NCBI RefSeq assembly: GCF_015831345.1 | Contig: NZ_JADWYS010000001.1 | Span: 3,996,618 to 4,060,617, forward strand | Length of the DNA: 64,000 nt | Source: Caenimonas aquaedulcis | GTDB lineage: Bacteria; Pseudomonadota; Gammaproteobacteria; Burkholderiales; Burkholderiaceae_C | Reading direction: 5' to 3' | Shown: one piece after another, positions 1 to 8,642 of the stretch | Position numbering within the stretch: the stretch's first letter is position 1 | Layout: each line of letters opens with the position of its first letter | Program-made: the position numbers and the translations under genes | Notes under the pieces: generated by a model | Databases searched by the model: none | The model's input: only the letters and a program-made list of their open reading frames with translations | Told to the model about the DNA's origin: nothing

Positions 1-1
1 C

Positions 2-427
2 GCGATGGTGTCGGCGTGGATGATCACCGTCGCCAACCTGCCCAACGAAGTGGTCGCGCTGCTGCAGCCGCTGCTCGACCAGCCCAAGCTGCTGATGTTC
101 GCGATCATGGTGCTCACCATGGTGGTGGGCACCGCGATGGACATGACGCCCACGATCCTGATCCTCACGCCCGTGCTGATGCCGCTCGTGAAAGCCGCGG
201 GGATCGACCCGGTGTATTTCGGCGTGCTGTTCATGATCAACAACGCGATCGGCCTCATCACGCCGCCCGTCGGCACGGTGCTGAGCACGGTGGCCGGCGT
301 GGGCAAGATCAGCATGGACCAGGTCACCAGGGGCGTATGGCCCTTCATGGTGGCCGAGTTCGCGCTCATGTTCCTGTTCGTGCTGTTCCCGCAGCTCGTC
401 ATGATTCCCGCCCGCTGGTTCTATTGA
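2..427 (+). CDS. TRAP transporter large permease (DctM family), 3' part
   Basis: Last ~140 residues of a TRAP large membrane subunit; the start lies outside the window and the frame is open from base 2. In this family (usually about 425 aa) the large subunit is the cation-coupled translocation channel in the inner membrane. The fragment shows several hydrophobic helices and the typical NNAIGLITPPVGTVL stretch near residue 80, part of the second re-entrant repeat. It stops 20 bp before dctP, the usual DctQ-DctM-DctP adjacency. The substrate cannot be read from this fragment; the downstream genes suggest a hydroaromatic acid such as quinate or shikimate (inference). Confidence 0.93.
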   Translation, partial: AMVSAWMITVANLPNEVVALLQPLLDQPKLLMFAIMVLTMVVGTAMDMTPTILILTPVLMPLVKAAGIDPVYFGVLFMINNAIGLITPPVGTVLSTVAGVGKISMDQVTRGVWPFMVAEFALMFLFVLFPQLVMIPARWFY

Positions 428-447
428 TTCTTTCCAGGAGACGACAA

Positions 448-1449
448 ATGAAGAGACTGTTCATCAAGACCGTGGTCGCCGCCGTCGCCATCGCCGCCTT
501 CGGCGTGGCGCAGGCCCAGGCCACGCGCACCATCAAGTTCGCCAACCAGAACGCGAAGGGCCACCCGATCGTCCTGGGCATGGAGCGCTTCGCGCAGCTC
601 GTAGAGACCAAGTCGGGCGGCAAGATGAAGGTGAACGTCTTCCCGGCCGGCGCACTGGGCAGCGACCAGGCCAACGTGTCGGCGCTGCAGGGCGGCACGC
701 TGGAGATGGCGTCGATGAACTCCGGCATCTTCGCGAGCCTGGTGAAGGACTTCGAGATCTACGACTTCCCCTTCCTCTTCGGCAACCCCAGGGAGGCGGA
801 TGCCGTGGTGGATGGCCCGTTCGGCCAGGGCCTGCACAAGCGGCTGGAGGAAAAGGGCGTGGTCGGCCTCGCGTATTACGAGCTCGGCTTTCGCCAGCTC
901 ACCAACGGCAAGCGCCCGGTCAACAAGGTCGAGGACATCGCGGGCCTGAAGCTGCGCGTCATTCCCAACCCGATCAACATCGACTGGGTCACCGCGCTGG
1001 GCGCCAACCCGACGCCGCTGCCTTTCCCCGAGCTGTACGCGGCGCTGGAGCAGGGCGCGGTGGATGGCCAGGAGAACCCGCTCGCGACGATCCAGGGCGC
1101 CAAGCTCAATGAAGTGCAGAAATACCTGACCCTCACCAACCACCAGTACAACCCGCAGTCGGTGGTGATCAGCAAGAAGTTCTGGGACACGCTGTCGGCC
1201 GACGAGAAGAAGGTGCTGCAGGACGCGGCCACCGAATCGGCGAAATACCAGCGCGAACAGTCGCGCGGCGCCGCGGCGAGCATCCTCGACGCGCTCAAGA
1301 AGGCCGGCATGCAGGTCTCCGAGCTGCCGCCCGCCGAAGTCGCCAAGCTGCGCGAGAAGATGAAGCCCGTGGTGGCCAAGCACACCGCCGGCGTGGGCGA
1401 GGCGACCGTCAAGGCCGTCATGGCCGAGATCGAGAAAGCGCGCAAGTAA
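448..1449 (+). CDS. dctP: TRAP transporter substrate-binding protein (DctP family)
   Basis: 333 aa, the normal length of a DctP/SiaP-type periplasmic solute receptor. A Sec signal peptide is clear: MKRL, a hydrophobic run, then cleavage after AQA near residue 24. Family hallmarks follow: KFANQNAKGHP at the mature N terminus, the central GLKLRVIPNP segment whose Arg usually clamps a substrate carboxylate, and LPFPELYAALEQGAVDGQENP in the second lobe. A purine-rich AGGAGA lies 7 bp before the ATG. It follows the permease directly and is 3 bp from the dehydrogenase gene, so uptake and catabolism appear co-transcribed. Substrate by context: quinate/shikimate-like acid, not proven. Confidence 0.93.
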   Translation: MKRLFIKTVVAAVAIAAFGVAQAQATRTIKFANQNAKGHPIVLGMERFAQLVETKSGGKMKVNVFPAGALGSDQANVSALQGGTLEMASMNSGIFASLVKDFEIYDFPFLFGNPREADAVVDGPFGQGLHKRLEEKGVVGLAYYELGFRQLTNGKRPVNKVEDIAGLKLRVIPNPINIDWVTALGANPTPLPFPELYAALEQGAVDGQENPLATIQGAKLNEVQKYLTLTNHQYNPQSVVISKKFWDTLSADEKKVLQDAATESAKYQREQSRGAAASILDALKKAGMQVSELPPAEVAKLREKMKPVVAKHTAGVGEATVKAVMAEIEKARK

Positions 1450-1452
1450 GGC

Positions 1453-2289
1453 ATGCAGATCGACGGCCGCACCGAGCTCATCGCGCACCTGGGCTGGCCC
1501 ACGCACTCCTTCAAGGCGCCGATGATCTACAACCCCTACTTCGAGTCGGTGGGGGTGAATGCGGTCGTCGTGCCCATGGGATGCAGGCCGCACGCGTTCG
1601 CGTCGGTGCTGCGAAGCTTCTTCTCGCTGGAGAACGTGCGCGGCGCGCTCATCACCATGCCGCACAAGGTCAGCGTGATCGACGAGCTGGGCACCCTGAC
1701 CCCGGCAGCGCAGGTGGCGGGCGCGGCCAACGCCGTGCGCCGCCTGCCCGACGGGACGCTCGAAGGCGACATGTTCGACGGCGAGGGATTCGTGCGGGGG
1801 CTGGAGCGCAAGGGCGTCGCATTGAAGGGCGCGGGGGCGCTCGTCGTCGGCTGCGGCGGTGTCGGCTGCGCGATCGCCGCATCGCTCGCCTCGCGAGGCC
1901 TGGCCGAACTGGCGCTGCACGACGTGCAGGCGGCGAGCGCGGACGCGCTGGCCGCACGGGTCGGTGCGCATTACCCCGGCGTGCGCGTGACCGTGGGCGG
2001 CAACGACCCCGCCGGGTTCGACGTCGTGGTCAACGCCACGCCGCTGGGCATGAACGCGGGCGATCCGCTGCCGGTGGACGTATCCCGGCTGTCGCCCGGC
2101 ACCTTCGCCGCCGAGGTCGTGATGAAAACCGAGATGACCGCTTTCCTCGCGGCGGCGCAGGCGCGCGGCTGCCGCGTGCAGGTGGGCACGGACATGCTGT
2201 TCGAGATGATCCCGCCCTACCTGGAATTCTTCGGCTTCCCGACCACCACGCCCGAGGCGCTGCGCGCGGTCGCGCGCCTGCACTACTGA
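1453..2289 (+). CDS. shikimate/quinate dehydrogenase-like (AroE family)
   Basis: 278 aa, AroE length. It keeps the substrate-domain HS-F-AP-IYN motif (PTHSFKAPMIYN, residues 13-24), a catalytic-Lys motif ITMPHK (about residues 65-70) and a Rossmann glycine loop VVGCGGVGCAIA near 133. The usual NTD segment holding the catalytic Asp reads GDMFDGEGF, so Asp is kept but the Asn-Thr is not. That divergence, and its place between a TRAP transporter and dehydratase genes, suggests a catabolic quinate or shikimate dehydrogenase rather than the biosynthetic AroE. Expected reaction: NAD(P)-dependent oxidation of the 3-hydroxyl to the 3-dehydro acid. Cofactor preference cannot be judged from the sequence. 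Confidence 0.82.
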   Translation: MQIDGRTELIAHLGWPTHSFKAPMIYNPYFESVGVNAVVVPMGCRPHAFASVLRSFFSLENVRGALITMPHKVSVIDELGTLTPAAQVAGAANAVRRLPDGTLEGDMFDGEGFVRGLERKGVALKGAGALVVGCGGVGCAIAASLASRGLAELALHDVQAASADALAARVGAHYPGVRVTVGGNDPAGFDVVVNATPLGMNAGDPLPVDVSRLSPGTFAAEVVMKTEMTAFLAAAQARGCRVQVGTDMLFEMIPPYLEFFGFPTTTPEALRAVARLHY

Positions 2290-2310
2290 CCGAACGCAAG
2301 GAGCGCCGCC

Positions 2311-3240
2311 ATGAGCGACCTGCTCGTCCAACCGCAACACGCACGCGAGCCGCGGCTCGAATCCTTCAGCGACGAGGCCAACCCGATCGGGCTGGACGGC
2401 GTGGAATTCGTCGAATACGCCACCGCGCGCCCGCAGGCGCTGGGCCAGGTGCTGGAGATGATGGGCTTTCGCCCCGTCGCGCGGCATCGCTCCCGCGAGG
2501 TCACGCTGTATCGGCAGGGCGGCGTGAACGTCGTGGTGAACGCGCACACGCCCGAAGGCGGTGAGGCGCTGCGCTCCCACGAGCCGCCGGCGCTCAGCGC
2601 GATCGCCGTGCGGGTGCGCGATGCGCGCGCGGCGTATGCGCACGTGCTGGAGCGCGGCGCGTGGGAGGCGCCGACGCAGCCGCAGGCGATGGAGCTGAAC
2701 ATCCCCGCCATCCACGGCGTGGGCGGCACGCGCATCCATTTCGTCGACCGCTGGCGCGAGTTCTCCATCTACGACGTCGACTTCGTTCCCATCCCGTCGG
2801 TGGATGCGCATCCGCCCGCGGTCGCCGGCATTCATTTCTTCGGCGTCGTGCAGTACATCGGCGCGTTCCGCAGCAACGACTGGATCGAGTTCTACGCCGA
2901 GCTCTTCGGCATGCAGGCGATCCCCGACGAGCAGCGCTTCGGCATCATGCCCGCGGGCAAGCTGCTGCGCGCGCCCTCGCTCACGCCCGAAGGCGCCTTC
3001 ATGCTGCAGCTGGTGGAGCCCCCGCCGGACGCCGAGGAAGGCGGCGAGCGGCTGCAGCGCATCGGCCTGGGCGTGCCCGACGTGCACGCGGCGGTGGCGG
3101 CGCTGCGCAAGCTCGGCATGGAATTCGTGGAGACGCAGGCGACGCACACCGAGCGCCGCGGCGCGCTCACCAAGACCTACCTCGGCAACGTCGTGTTCGA
3201 GCTCGTGCAAAGCGCGCACGCGGCGCCCGCCCATGGCTGA
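2311..3240 (+). CDS. 4-hydroxyphenylpyruvate dioxygenase-like VOC protein
   Basis: 309 aa with two VOC modules like 4-hydroxyphenylpyruvate dioxygenase (HPPD). Of the HPPD iron ligands, a His is at 175 (AGIHFF) and a Glu at 297 (NVVFELVQ), but the position of the second His (HPPD motif QHIAL) reads QRIGL with Arg250, so a normal HPPD iron site looks broken. Its last 8 bp overlap the next gene, a TIM-barrel dehydratase. In Pseudomonas QuiC-type 3-dehydroshikimate dehydratases a TIM barrel is fused to just such an HPPD-like domain, so this is probably the detached partner rather than a tyrosine-degradation enzyme (inference). An AAGGAGC ribosome site precedes the ATG. Confidence 0.8.
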   Translation: MSDLLVQPQHAREPRLESFSDEANPIGLDGVEFVEYATARPQALGQVLEMMGFRPVARHRSREVTLYRQGGVNVVVNAHTPEGGEALRSHEPPALSAIAVRVRDARAAYAHVLERGAWEAPTQPQAMELNIPAIHGVGGTRIHFVDRWREFSIYDVDFVPIPSVDAHPPAVAGIHFFGVVQYIGAFRSNDWIEFYAELFGMQAIPDEQRFGIMPAGKLLRAPSLTPEGAFMLQLVEPPPDAEEGGERLQRIGLGVPDVHAAVAALRKLGMEFVETQATHTERRGALTKTYLGNVVFELVQSAHAAPAHG

Positions 3241-4141
3241 CGAACGCAGCCTGCGGCACGCCATCCTGGGCTTCGGGATGGACACGATCACGCTCGCCGG
3301 ACCGCTGGAGGCCAAGCTCGAGGCGATGCGCGACGCGGGCTTCAGCCAGGTGATGCTCAAGGCGAACGACCTCGTGGGCCATCCGCAGGGCTGGCAAGCC
3401 GCCGCGAAGCTCGTGCGCGAAAGCGGCCTGCGCGGCACCGGCTTCCAGGTGCTGCGGGATTTCGAGGGACTGTCCGGCCACCTGCACCAGTACAAGGTGG
3501 ACATCGCCAAGGCGATGCTGGAGATGTGCGCCGCGCTCGGCTGCGACGTGCTGCTGGCCTGCTCGTCCGTGTCCACCCATGCGAGCCAGGACTTCGACGA
3601 CCTCGCGCGGGACCTGCGCAAGCTCGCGATGCTCGCGGTCCCGCACGGCATCCGCATCGCCTACGAAGGCCTCTCCTGGGGCCGAACCATCAACGAATTC
3701 ACCACCGCGTGGGACGTCGTGTGCCGCGCCGACTGCCCGAACCTGGGCGTGGGCATCGATTCCTTCCACATCCTGGCCGCGAAGACCGAACTCGCGCACA
3801 TCGACGAGCTCGACCCGGCGAAGATATTCCTCGTGCAGCTGTCGGACTTCATGTGGCAGGAGGCGCGCACCTTCGAGGAACGCATCGCCACCGCGCGCAC
3901 CTTCCGCGTGTTCCCGGGCGAGGGCGTGCACACCGCGCAGATCGTGGAACTGGTGTCGCGGCTGGACGCCCTGGGCTACGCCGGCGACTACAGCTTCGAG
4001 GTGTTCAACGACGACTACGTGCAGATGCCGCTGCCGATGGTGGCGCAGCGCGCCCGCCGCTCGGCGCTGTGGCTCGCGCAAGCCGTGCTCAGGCGCTCCG
4101 ACCCGCTGCCCAACCAGCTCAGGCTGCGCACACGGCCGTAA
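3233..4141 (+). CDS. TIM-barrel 3-dehydroshikimate dehydratase-like protein
   Basis: 302 aa sugar-phosphate isomerase/epimerase-type barrel (AP endonuclease 2 family). A complete metal site expected for QuiC-type dehydratases is visible: Glu145 (IAYEGLSWG), Asp176 and His179 (GIDSFH), Gln202 (FLVQLSDF) and Glu256 (YSFEVFND). Expected reaction: 3-dehydroshikimate to protocatechuate plus water, in the cytoplasm. The ATG overlaps the HPPD-like gene by 8 bp, so translation is probably coupled. With the dehydrogenase and TRAP genes it completes a short quinate/shikimate-to-protocatechuate route. Alternative: another sugar isomerase of the same fold; the HPPD-like neighbour argues for the dehydratase. 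Confidence 0.82.
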   Translation: MADERSLRHAILGFGMDTITLAGPLEAKLEAMRDAGFSQVMLKANDLVGHPQGWQAAAKLVRESGLRGTGFQVLRDFEGLSGHLHQYKVDIAKAMLEMCAALGCDVLLACSSVSTHASQDFDDLARDLRKLAMLAVPHGIRIAYEGLSWGRTINEFTTAWDVVCRADCPNLGVGIDSFHILAAKTELAHIDELDPAKIFLVQLSDFMWQEARTFEERIATARTFRVFPGEGVHTAQIVELVSRLDALGYAGDYSFEVFNDDYVQMPLPMVAQRARRSALWLAQAVLRRSDPLPNQLRLRTRP

Positions 4142-4185
4142 GCCGCTGTTGGTTCGCGGGCAACCCGATGGCATAGGATGTCGCG

Positions 4186-6441
4186 ATGCCCTACACCGTC
4201 GCCGTTCGCATGCTCTGCGATTTCACCGCCCGGCGCGGCGACCTGGACCTGCGCTTCACGCCGTCCCCGAGCGCGCAGGAGGGCATCGCGGGCCACCAGC
4301 TCGTGGCCGCCCGGCGCGGGCCGCTGTACGAGACGGAGATCAGCCTGCAGGGCGCGTTTGGGGACCTGAACGTGCGTGGCCGCGCCGACGGCTACGACCC
4401 GCAGGCGAAGCGGCTGGAGGAGATCAAGACGCACCGCGGGGACCTCGCGAAGCAGCCGGCCAACCATCGCCACCTGCACTGGGCGCAGTTGAAGGTGTAT
4501 GGGTGGCTGCTGTGCGAGTCGCGCGGCCTGGACGAGATCGAACTGTCGCTGGTGTATTTCGACATCGCGAGCCAGCAGGAGACGGCGTTCACCGAGACGC
4601 ACACCGCGCAGGCCTTGCGCGAATTCTTCGAGGCGCGATGCCTCGAATTCAGCGCGTGGGCCGCGCAGGAGGGAGCACACCGCGCGAGCCGGGACGAGGC
4701 CCTGGCCTCGCTCGCCTTTCCGCACCCTGCCTTCCGGACAGGGCAGCGTGAACTGGCGGAGGCGGTCTACAAGGGCGCGGCGACGGGCCGGTGCGTCATG
4801 GCGCAGGCGCCGACCGGCATCGGCAAGACCATGGGCACCGTGTTCGCGATGCTCAAGGCCGCGAAGCCGCATGGCCTGGACAAGGTGTTCTACCTCACGG
4901 CGAAGTCCACCGGCAGGCAGCTCGCGCTCGACGCGGCGGCGGCGGTGCGGCGCGGCCGCGCCGCGTTTCCCTTGCGCGTGATCGAACTCGTGGCGCGCGA
5001 CAAGGCCTGCGAGCATCGCGACAAGGCCTGCCACGGCGACTCCTGCCCGCTGGCCAAGGGTTTCTACGCCAGGCTGCCCGGCGCGCGGCAGGAGTGCGTG
5101 GCATCGGGCTTCATGGATGGACCCGCCTTGCGCGAAGTCGCGCTGAAGCACGGCGTCTGCCCGTATTACCTGGGCCAGGAAGTGACGCGCTGGTCGGACC
5201 TCGTGGTGGGCGACTACAACTACTGGTTCGACGGCAGCGCGATGCTGTACGCGATGACGATGGGCAGCGAATGGACCGTGGGCGTGCTGGTGGACGAGGC
5301 GCACAACCTCATCGAGCGGGCCCGCGCGATGTATTCCGCGTCGATCACCCAGGCCGACCTGCGCGCCCTGCGCTCGAACGCGCCAGCGCCGGTCAAACCC
5401 GCGCTGGACAAGTTCAACCGCGCGTGGGGCGCGCTGCGCAAATTGCGCGAGGAGGGCGGCGGCGCGCTGGACGCGCTGCCCTCGGCGTTCCTCACCTCGC
5501 TGCGGCAGGCGGGCGCCGCGCTCGAATCGCACCTCGCGGAGGCCGCACCCGGCGCGGCGGACGGCGGCGTGCAGCAGTTTTATTTCGACATCCTCGCCTT
5601 CCAGCGGCTCGCCGAATCCTTGGGTCCGCACTCGGTCATCGAGTGGAGCGAGGATGCCCTGGCGCGCGGCAAGCCCGCTGCGACGCTGCGCATCCAGAAC
5701 CTGATTCCCGCGCCCTTCCTCAAGCCGCGCTTCGCGGCCGCGCGCACCGTCACGCTGTTCTCCGCGACGCTGAGCCCGCCGCGCTATTACATCGACATGC
5801 TCGGCGCGCCGGACACCACCGCGTGGATCGACGTGGCCTCGCCCTTCAGCGCCGACCAGCTCGAGGTGCAGGTGGTGAGCCGGATCTCCACGCGCTTCGC
5901 GCACCGCCAGCGCTCCGCCGCGCCGATTTCGAAGCTGATCGCCGCGCAGTTCGACGCGCGCCCGGGCAACTACCTCGCGTTCTTCAGCAGCTTCGACTAT
6001 CTCGACATGGTCGCCGCCGAGTTCCAGCGCGAGCACCCGGCGATCCCGATGTGGACGCAGGCGCGCGGCATGGACGAGCGCGCGCGCAACGGCTTCCTCG
6101 AGCGGTTCGCGCCCGGCGGCGCGGGCGTCGGGTTCGCGGTGCTGGGCGGCAGTTTCGGCGAAGGCATCGATTTGCGCGGCGACAGGCTGGTGGGTGCGTT
6201 CGTCGCGACGCTGGGCTTGCCGCAGGTCAATGCGCGCAACGAGCAACTGAAGGATTGCCTGGAAGGCGTGTTCGGCTCCGGCTACGACTACACATACCTT
6301 TATCCCGGCATCCAGAAAGTGGTGCAGGCCGCGGGCCGGGTGATCCGCACGCAGGAAGACAAGGGGATCGTCTATTTGATCGACGATCGCTTCGCGCGGC
6401 CGGCGGTGCGGGAGTTGCTGCCGGCGTGGTGGCGGGTCTAG
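4186..6441 (+). CDS. PD-(D/E)XK nuclease / Fe-S DinG-XPD-like helicase fusion
   Basis: 751 aa. The N terminus (about 1-180) carries a PD-(D/E)XK pattern, Asp68 in GRADGYD and Glu79-Ile-Lys81 in EEIKT, as in Cas4/RecB-like nucleases. The rest is a superfamily 2 helicase: Walker A APTGIGKT (Lys214), DEAH box at 370-373, and motif VI QAAGRVIRT near the C terminus. Between motifs I and II, Cys275, 282, 287, 304 and 325 can supply the four Cys of an XPD/DinG-type 4Fe-4S cluster. Likely a DNA repair helicase-nuclease. It starts 44 bp after the catabolic operon and shows no link to it. Known fused families of this type exist in proteobacteria; the exact substrate is unknown. Confidence 0.85.
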   Translation: MPYTVAVRMLCDFTARRGDLDLRFTPSPSAQEGIAGHQLVAARRGPLYETEISLQGAFGDLNVRGRADGYDPQAKRLEEIKTHRGDLAKQPANHRHLHWAQLKVYGWLLCESRGLDEIELSLVYFDIASQQETAFTETHTAQALREFFEARCLEFSAWAAQEGAHRASRDEALASLAFPHPAFRTGQRELAEAVYKGAATGRCVMAQAPTGIGKTMGTVFAMLKAAKPHGLDKVFYLTAKSTGRQLALDAAAAVRRGRAAFPLRVIELVARDKACEHRDKACHGDSCPLAKGFYARLPGARQECVASGFMDGPALREVALKHGVCPYYLGQEVTRWSDLVVGDYNYWFDGSAMLYAMTMGSEWTVGVLVDEAHNLIERARAMYSASITQADLRALRSNAPAPVKPALDKFNRAWGALRKLREEGGGALDALPSAFLTSLRQAGAALESHLAEAAPGAADGGVQQFYFDILAFQRLAESLGPHSVIEWSEDALARGKPAATLRIQNLIPAPFLKPRFAAARTVTLFSATLSPPRYYIDMLGAPDTTAWIDVASPFSADQLEVQVVSRISTRFAHRQRSAAPISKLIAAQFDARPGNYLAFFSSFDYLDMVAAEFQREHPAIPMWTQARGMDERARNGFLERFAPGGAGVGFAVLGGSFGEGIDLRGDRLVGAFVATLGLPQVNARNEQLKDCLEGVFGSGYDYTYLYPGIQKVVQAAGRVIRTQEDKGIVYLIDDRFARPAVRELLPAWWRV

Positions 6442-6869
6442 CGGGCCTCCAGCCAGGCGAGGGCTTCGTCCTCGTCACTGAAAGACTTGCACAGCAACCC
6501 GCCTGAAGCCGCATGACTGGGCGCGACGCCCGTCTGGCGATTGCGCTGGATGAGGAAGGCGCACTTCATGCCGCCGAGATGCGCGGCGGCGGCATGGCCC
6601 GCTTGCGCTTCCTCGAAGGCGGCCAGTTGCCCGATCATGTCGCGGAAGTCGATGAGGATCCGGCCGGCGCCTGCACGCGCGGCCTCCAGCGCCAGCTTGC
6701 GGAACAGCGCGTCGGAGCGGCCGGGAAGGGCCATCGTGCCGACGTGGACCATGAGGCAGCCGTTCCGGGATTCGAAGGTGACGCGCGACGACAACCCCGC
6801 GGGGCACGGTGCAAGCGAGTCCAATGCGGTTATCGCGGCCGAAGCGGCGAGGCCTCGGTCTTCGCCCAT
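6438..6869 (-). CDS. small STAS/SpoIIAA-like hypothetical protein
   Basis: 143 aa if started at MGEDRG; the open frame continues to base 7004 with another ATG there, so the start is uncertain. The C-terminal half reads like a STAS/SpoIIAA-like fold: an alternating beta-alpha pattern with RILIDFRDM and a tail SFSDEDEALAWLEA that is typical of such proteins in proteobacteria. No catalytic motif is visible. It shares 4 bp with the convergent helicase 3' end and lies downstream of the di-iron oxidase-like gene on the same strand, so it may be the last gene of that set. Function unknown. Confidence 0.6.
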   Translation of the reverse strand: MGEDRGLAASAAITALDSLAPCPAGLSSRVTFESRNGCLMVHVGTMALPGRSDALFRKLALEAARAGAGRILIDFRDMIGQLAAFEEAQAGHAAAAHLGGMKCAFLIQRNRQTGVAPSHAASGGLLCKSFSDEDEALAWLEAR

Positions 6870-7088
6870 GGCGCGGCTTCCAGGTCGGCGGCGCTCCGGT
6901 CCCGGTGAAACTGCTGCAGCCGCTCGAGCAATGTGAGGTTGCACTGCGCGTGGGTGCTGGGCGCAACGAAGGCGGCCGGGGCTTTTGGGTGGGTCATCGG
7001 TCATTGTTTGGGCCGCGCCGCCGTTACGTGCTAAGGCAATTGCTTACCGTGCTGTGGGACGAAGGCCCTTTGCACGAAGCAGAGCCGA

Positions 7089-8564
7089 TCAGCTCGACCT
7101 CGCCGACCAGAACTGCCGCGTGGCTTCCAGGCCCGCAGGCGTCCAGTGCATGGCCGGCGACATCATCTCGCAGAGAAGCTGCTCGCGCTGCGCAGGATCG
7201 GCCGTGGCAAGGCGGGACTTCAACGCGTCGAGGTCCGGGTCGAGCAAATCCGCAGCAGGTCCGGCGACGAGCGCGGGCCGCGCCCGCTGCATCGCGCGAA
7301 AGCTCGCGCGCCGGGTGCGGCCTTCCGGCGCAGGCCCTTGCGTGAAGGCCGCGCCGTCGGCGCTGGCATCCCCGCGGATCCAGTCGTGGATCACCTGCAG
7401 TTCATAGCTCGAGAACACACCGAACATTTCCGCGCGCGGTCCCTGCAGGAGGCCCCAGAAGCGGCTGTCGTCCACGGGCTTGCCGCGCTGGATCCAGCCC
7501 GCGGCTTCCAGCGCGGCCAGGAACTGCGGAATCTCCGCCGGGCGGGCGAGCCATTCGTTCACGCTCTTGCCCGCGACGCGGCAGTAGTCGGAATGCGCGC
7601 CGTGGCCCGTCACCGACTTGCGCGCGAAGATGCGCAGCACTTCGTCGTCGATGCGGAAGCCTTCCACCGCATCCATCGTGCCCGGCGCCACGTCCGCGAG
7701 CTTCGCGCCTGCGCGCACGCGCTCCCAGAACACGCCGTCGTCGGCGAGGCGCGGCAGCATGTCCAGCACGGCCTGGCACGCGCGGCGCGCATGGCCCGTG
7801 TCGCCGTTGTCCACGGTGACGTGCAGCGTGAAGTAGTAGGGGTCGATGCCGAGCTCATTGAGTTCGTGCGCGGTGATGAGCAGGTGCAAGGGCAGTTGCT
7901 CATAGGAGAGGTTGAAGCCGATCACTTCGGGCAGGAATTCTTCCGCGCAGGCGCCCAGGGCCAGCTGGATCGCACCCTGCGTGTAGAGCGTATCGTCCAG
8001 GTCGTCGAGCGGGTCGAGGTTGTAGCGATTGAGCAGGTCGCGGTAGAGCACCACGTGGTTCTTGCCGGCGTCGCCTTCGCCCAGCTCTTCGACATAGGTG
8101 CGCACCAGGTCCGACATCTTCGGGTTGGCCGCGTGCTTCACGAGTCCATACAGCCACGCGCCGTCCACGAGCTTCGTGGGCGCGACCTGCCGCAGCACAT
8201 GCAGCGCATGCGCGCGGTTCGCGAAGAAGCGGCGCGGCTGGCCTTCCTTGCGCTGCGCGAGGTAGGCGGCGTAGCGTGCATGCACGGACTGCGTGTTCGA
8301 TTCCATCCAGGCCTGCAATTCGCCGGGATGCGCGGGCAGCTCGCCCGGCTCGCCGCGCACGCGCTCGAGCTGCTGCGCGAGGTACTCGCCGGCTGCGGCG
8401 CGCGTGGCGTCGTCGAGCGAGGGCTGCATCAGGCGCCGGTAAAGGTCCGCGTGGCCCGATCCGGCCCCGGACGATGCGTCGGCAAGCTCTGCCGTCGCGT
8501 CGGGGCGCTGCCACTCCTGGGGTCCTGCGTACATCGTTGCCTTGTGAAAAGTGAAGGTCACCAC
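7089..8564 (-). CDS. haem-oxygenase-like di-iron oxidase (iron-containing redox enzyme family)
   Basis: 491 aa. The central part has the signature of haem-oxygenase-like di-iron oxidases (the fold of UndA, BesC and SznF): EELGEG followed by NH (Glu159/160, Glu163, His170) and a later HVTVDNGDTGH block (His248, Asp252, Asp255, His258). These enzymes use O2 and a weakly held di-iron site for oxidative decarboxylation, desaturation or N-oxygenation. The C-terminal ~150 residues are not recognisable. The first ATG is used; an ATG 10 codons on is also possible. It lies 78 bp downstream of the ATP-grasp gene and probably belongs to that transcription unit. Substrate unknown. Confidence 0.78.
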   Translation of the reverse strand: MVTFTFHKATMYAGPQEWQRPDATAELADASSGAGSGHADLYRRLMQPSLDDATRAAAGEYLAQQLERVRGEPGELPAHPGELQAWMESNTQSVHARYAAYLAQRKEGQPRRFFANRAHALHVLRQVAPTKLVDGAWLYGLVKHAANPKMSDLVRTYVEELGEGDAGKNHVVLYRDLLNRYNLDPLDDLDDTLYTQGAIQLALGACAEEFLPEVIGFNLSYEQLPLHLLITAHELNELGIDPYYFTLHVTVDNGDTGHARRACQAVLDMLPRLADDGVFWERVRAGAKLADVAPGTMDAVEGFRIDDEVLRIFARKSVTGHGAHSDYCRVAGKSVNEWLARPAEIPQFLAALEAAGWIQRGKPVDDSRFWGLLQGPRAEMFGVFSSYELQVIHDWIRGDASADGAAFTQGPAPEGRTRRASFRAMQRARPALVAGPAADLLDPDLDALKSRLATADPAQREQLLCEMMSPAMHWTPAGLEATRQFWSARSS

Positions 8565-8642
8565 TTTGGGGCAGCGACGCGCGCGCTCGTATCGGGCTGC
8601 GTGCCGACAGGGAGTGGGCAGTCTCCTACCCCGGGCGGGACG

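Noticed and set aside
421..3657. 1078-codon open frame on the minus strand
   Set aside because: Antisense to dctP, aroE-like and HPPD-like genes; composition (Arg/His/Gly/Ala-rich) is the usual shadow of GC-rich coding DNA and no domain is recognisable.
6375..6388. TTGATCGACGATCG as an FNR box
   Set aside because: Inside the helicase coding sequence and the second half does not match in register (N4 spacing gives GATCG).
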